A model generated the notes under the pieces. That model was not told where the DNA came from. It made no database searches and worked only from the letters and a program-made list of their open reading frames with translations. A DNA stretch of 9,081 bases from positions 1-9,081 of the forward strand of contig CAYFUK010000044.1 of NCBI GenBank assembly GCA_964346325.1. The letters run 5' to 3'. Both the position numbers and the translations under genes were made by a program. This stretch comes from JAUVDZ01 sp964346325 (GTDB lineage Bacteria; Patescibacteriota; Gracilibacteria; UBA1369; PNNO01). Below are positions 7,141-9,081 of this stretch, one piece after another. Numbering within the stretch: position 1 is the first letter of the stretch; each line of letters starts with the position of its first letter.

Positions 7141-7494
7141 TTAAAATATATTAGCTGCTTCTTCTTCGGAATTCAGACATTGTATTAGCTGATTAAGGCC
7201 AACCAGATTGAAAATATCGATTATCTGACTGGAAGCGTTTATTATTACTATTTTTTTGTTTAATGCGGTGAAGCGATTGTAAACATCCGTTATATAACCT
7301 ATACCTTCACTGTTTATGAATTTAAGTTCAGTTAAATCGAGTATTAGGTTCGGAAATTTAAAATCAGCCAAAAACTTCTCCATTGATTCCCGAAAGTCCG
7401 CCACTGTATCGCGGTCTATTTCGCCCTGAATTTTTAAAACCTGATAATTTTTTTCATTATTTGGTTCTTGTGGTAATAACTTGATTTCAGCCAT
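7141..7494 (-). CDS. STAS-domain anti-sigma-factor-antagonist-like protein
   Basis: This is a single STAS domain of 117 residues, the typical size of RsbV/SpoIIAA proteins, which bind an anti-sigma kinase when unphosphorylated and release its target. A beta-strand (YQVLKIQGEID, 17-27) is followed by LILDLTELKFINSEGIGYI (50-68), in which S62 aligns with the serine phosphorylated in SpoIIAA (S58) and RsbV (S56). The surrounding motif is N-S-E-G instead of the usual D-S-[ST]-G, so the phosphosite is present but its setting has changed. The gene begins inside the 3' end of the HEAT-repeat gene (8-base overlap, ATGGCTGA) and ends 2 bases before the PP2C phosphatase gene, giving a substrate-phosphatase pair. 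No kinase gene is visible in the window. Phosphorylation and the sigma-factor or other output are inferred. Confidence 0.88.
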   Translation of the reverse strand: MAEIKLLPQEPNNEKNYQVLKIQGEIDRDTVADFRESMEKFLADFKFPNLILDLTELKFINSEGIGYITDVYNRFTALNKKIVIINASSQIIDIFNLVGLNQLIQCLNSEEEAANIF

Positions 7495-9081
7495 TATAAT
7501 TTGGATTAAATTTTAATTCATTGGTTATGTAACTCATATTACTGAGTATATCATTAATATTTTCCACTTCTTCATGATCATTTACAAGCTCATATGCATT
7601 TTTAAGCTTTATTAGTTCATTTTTGTCAAGTTCATCTAAATTAACCGTATTCGCTTTTTTAAGTATATCATTAATATACGAGGATGTATTGATATGAATA
7701 TATTTTTTAATGTTTCTTTTTATTTTATCGGATAATAATTCTATTTCATGCAATATCTGTTCTCGTTTTTTATAATCGGAGTTTAATAACGCTTTTGATA
7801 TTATATCTATTCCGCACTTTGAATTCATTTTACATAAAGCCAATGCAGCTGTTAAAGATTCTTCTTTGTCATTTGAATATAAATAGTCTTTTAATCTGTT
7901 TTTTTCCTGAACCGCTTCTATTTCACCAATAACATAAAATGCCTTTATTCGTTCAACGCGATTATTACTAAAAAGCATTTTTTTCAGCTCCTGATGAACC
8001 TTAATTTTTGTTTTTGGGTATTTCCACAAAGCAATAATTGTGTTCCCCTTAATTTCGGAATTATCCGAATCAAGATAGGGGCTTAAATAATGTATTAAAT
8101 TTATATCATCAAAATGAACACAGGCTGCGATACAATTGGATTTTATGTTTATCTCTTCGGAATCAAGCAGCTCAAGTATAAACTTTACTATTTGTTCGGA
8201 ATTAAGTTTTGCCAATATTTTTATTATAAGAGCTTTTATATATGTATCTTCTTCTTTTTCAAATTGTTGTTTAAGTATGGAATCTATTCTGTGTAGAGAA
8301 AAAGGCCTTTTTGCTCTTTTTTTCCTTATAACATCAAATTTATACAGCGCTTTAAGTGCGGTTATTCTTATGATTCTGTCTTCATCATTAATATAATCCA
8401 ATATTTCAAGTACCGATTCGTGTTCTTTAATATGTCCGAGGGTTTCCAAAATTTTAATTTTAACTTTTCTATCCAAATTGTTCTCTCTTAATGTTCTTGT
8501 TAATATCTGTATTGAATTTTTATGACCTTTTTGACCAAGAACCTCTATTGCATTAAGTTGCAGAATCGTGTTTTTTGAATGAAGAAGATTTTTTATTGAT
8601 AATTGACTGTATTTATTTTCATTTTTAAGCAGAATAAGCAACATGATGGTAGCAATTGTTATCATAAAGACGGTAATAATACTATTCAACGAAGTTGAAT
8701 TAATTAAATATTGTAAAGTTATTAAAAGAGACATGCCTATTATTATGCCGATGGGCTGGCTGAAACCTTCAATTATTTCCCTTGCATCTTCTCTAATTTT
8801 AGGATCTACAGCATAGTAAGAAGTATGATAAGCGCTTTTTTGGATAATACTTGTCATTTCAAAATTAAGTTTTGTTAATACAGCCGAAGGATACCCGAAT
8901 CTAAAGAACATTGCGCTTAAACTAAATAAAGTAACAACGGGATGAAGCAATAAAGAAGTGGTTATACCTAATGCCGAGATTATCCTGCTGGCAACAAGAA
9001 TCTGCATAAAAAGTGCAAATGTAAAGAAATAAATATGCAAAGTACTTAAGCCATGAGTTAATTCTTCCGCAGGATTATGGA
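7487..9081 (-). CDS. MFS/ATP-ADP translocase-like membrane protein with C-terminal HEAT repeats (5' partial)
   Basis: The reading frame stays open to the right edge of the window, so the true N-terminus lies outside. A TTG at 9040 is only an internal possible start. About 530 complete codons are visible. Counting from 9040, hydrophobic helices at roughly 1-24, 28-47, 94-113 and 119-138, with the connecting stretch KLNFEMTSIIQKSAYHTSYY and the segment DAREIIEGFSQPIG, resemble the second half of the MFS-related nucleotide-translocase (NTT) family found fused to HEAT repeats in several bacteria. From about 145 to 445 the protein consists of paired helices in HEAT-like units, for example LQLNAIEVLGQKGHKNSIQI, KVKIKILETLGHIKEHESVL and IRITALKALYKFD. 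A charged C-terminal tail follows. It probably sits in the inner membrane with a cytoplasmic helical scaffold for protein contacts. Nucleotide transport is not shown. The overlap with the STAS gene suggests it feeds the partner-switching module. Confidence 0.75.
   Translation of the reverse strand, partial: HNPAEELTHGLSTLHIYFFTFALFMQILVASRIISALGITTSLLLHPVVTLFSLSAMFFRFGYPSAVLTKLNFEMTSIIQKSAYHTSYYAVDPKIREDAREIIEGFSQPIGIIIGMSLLITLQYLINSTSLNSIITVFMITIATIMLLILLKNENKYSQLSIKNLLHSKNTILQLNAIEVLGQKGHKNSIQILTRTLRENNLDRKVKIKILETLGHIKEHESVLEILDYINDEDRIIRITALKALYKFDVIRKKRAKRPFSLHRIDSILKQQFEKEEDTYIKALIIKILAKLNSEQIVKFILELLDSEEINIKSNCIAACVHFDDINLIHYLSPYLDSDNSEIKGNTIIALWKYPKTKIKVHQELKKMLFSNNRVERIKAFYVIGEIEAVQEKNRLKDYLYSNDKEESLTAALALCKMNSKCGIDIISKALLNSDYKKREQILHEIELLSDKIKRNIKKYIHINTSSYINDILKKANTVNLDELDKNELIKLKNAYELVNDHEEVENINDILSNMSYITNELKFNPNYNG

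Noticed and set aside
8114..8396. Two + strand open frames (60 and 86 codons) as small genes
   Set aside because: They are antisense to the HEAT-repeat gene, rich in Phe/Ser/Ile from complementary codons, and resemble no known protein.
9038..9040. TTG at 9040 as the real start of the MFS-HEAT gene
   Set aside because: The frame stays open to the window edge, and the visible protein begins mid-way through an MFS-like fold, so the gene is more likely 5'-truncated by the window.

Overview
The window is an AT-rich, almost fully coding piece of bacterial chromosome with seven genes in two convergent blocks. None of the gene starts I checked has a clear Shine-Dalgarno sequence. That, with the low GC, tight gene overlaps and gene content, fits a Bacteroidota/FCB-like or similar SD-poor lineage, but I cannot assign a taxon from the sequence alone. 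I see no tRNA, rRNA, CRISPR array, insertion sequence or obvious recent transfer.

Left block, + strand (115-4974). A complete branched-chain aminotransferase gene (ilvE) overlaps by 8 bases a gene for an exported/membrane protein, which has a signal peptide, a PKD domain, an unrecognised alpha/beta-looking region and a C-terminal seven-helix domain of the '7TM with inactive transglutaminase' type. Eleven bases later comes a 798-residue protein joining three modules: an alpha-L-glutamate-ligase-like ATP-grasp, a RimB/retropepsin-like aspartic peptidase, and a DUF1704 'QEGLA' zinc metallopeptidase. The 7TM protein and the ATP-grasp belong to a recognised but functionally uncharacterised amidoligase context. 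The added metallopeptidase and the replacement of the inactive transglutaminase by a PKD/unknown region make this version the most interesting part of the window. A plausible reading is a membrane-linked system that adds amino acids or peptides to a target through the ligase and removes them again through the two peptidase modules.

Right block, - strand (9081 down to 4971). In transcription order it encodes an MFS/ATP-ADP-translocase-like membrane segment fused to HEAT repeats (5' end outside the window), a single-domain STAS anti-sigma-factor-antagonist-like protein, a membrane HAMP-PP2C (RsbU/SpoIIE-type) phosphatase, and the tRNA queuosine enzyme QueA. The genes overlap or lie within a few bases, so they are probably one operon. 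The STAS protein and the phosphatase are the natural substrate-enzyme pair of a partner-switching pathway. No partner kinase (RsbW-like) is visible in the window.

The two blocks meet tail to tail at 4971-4974, where both stop codons share the bases TTAA. There is no room for an intergenic terminator. The only noncoding stretch of any size is 1-114, the upstream region of ilvE, with a weak promoter candidate.
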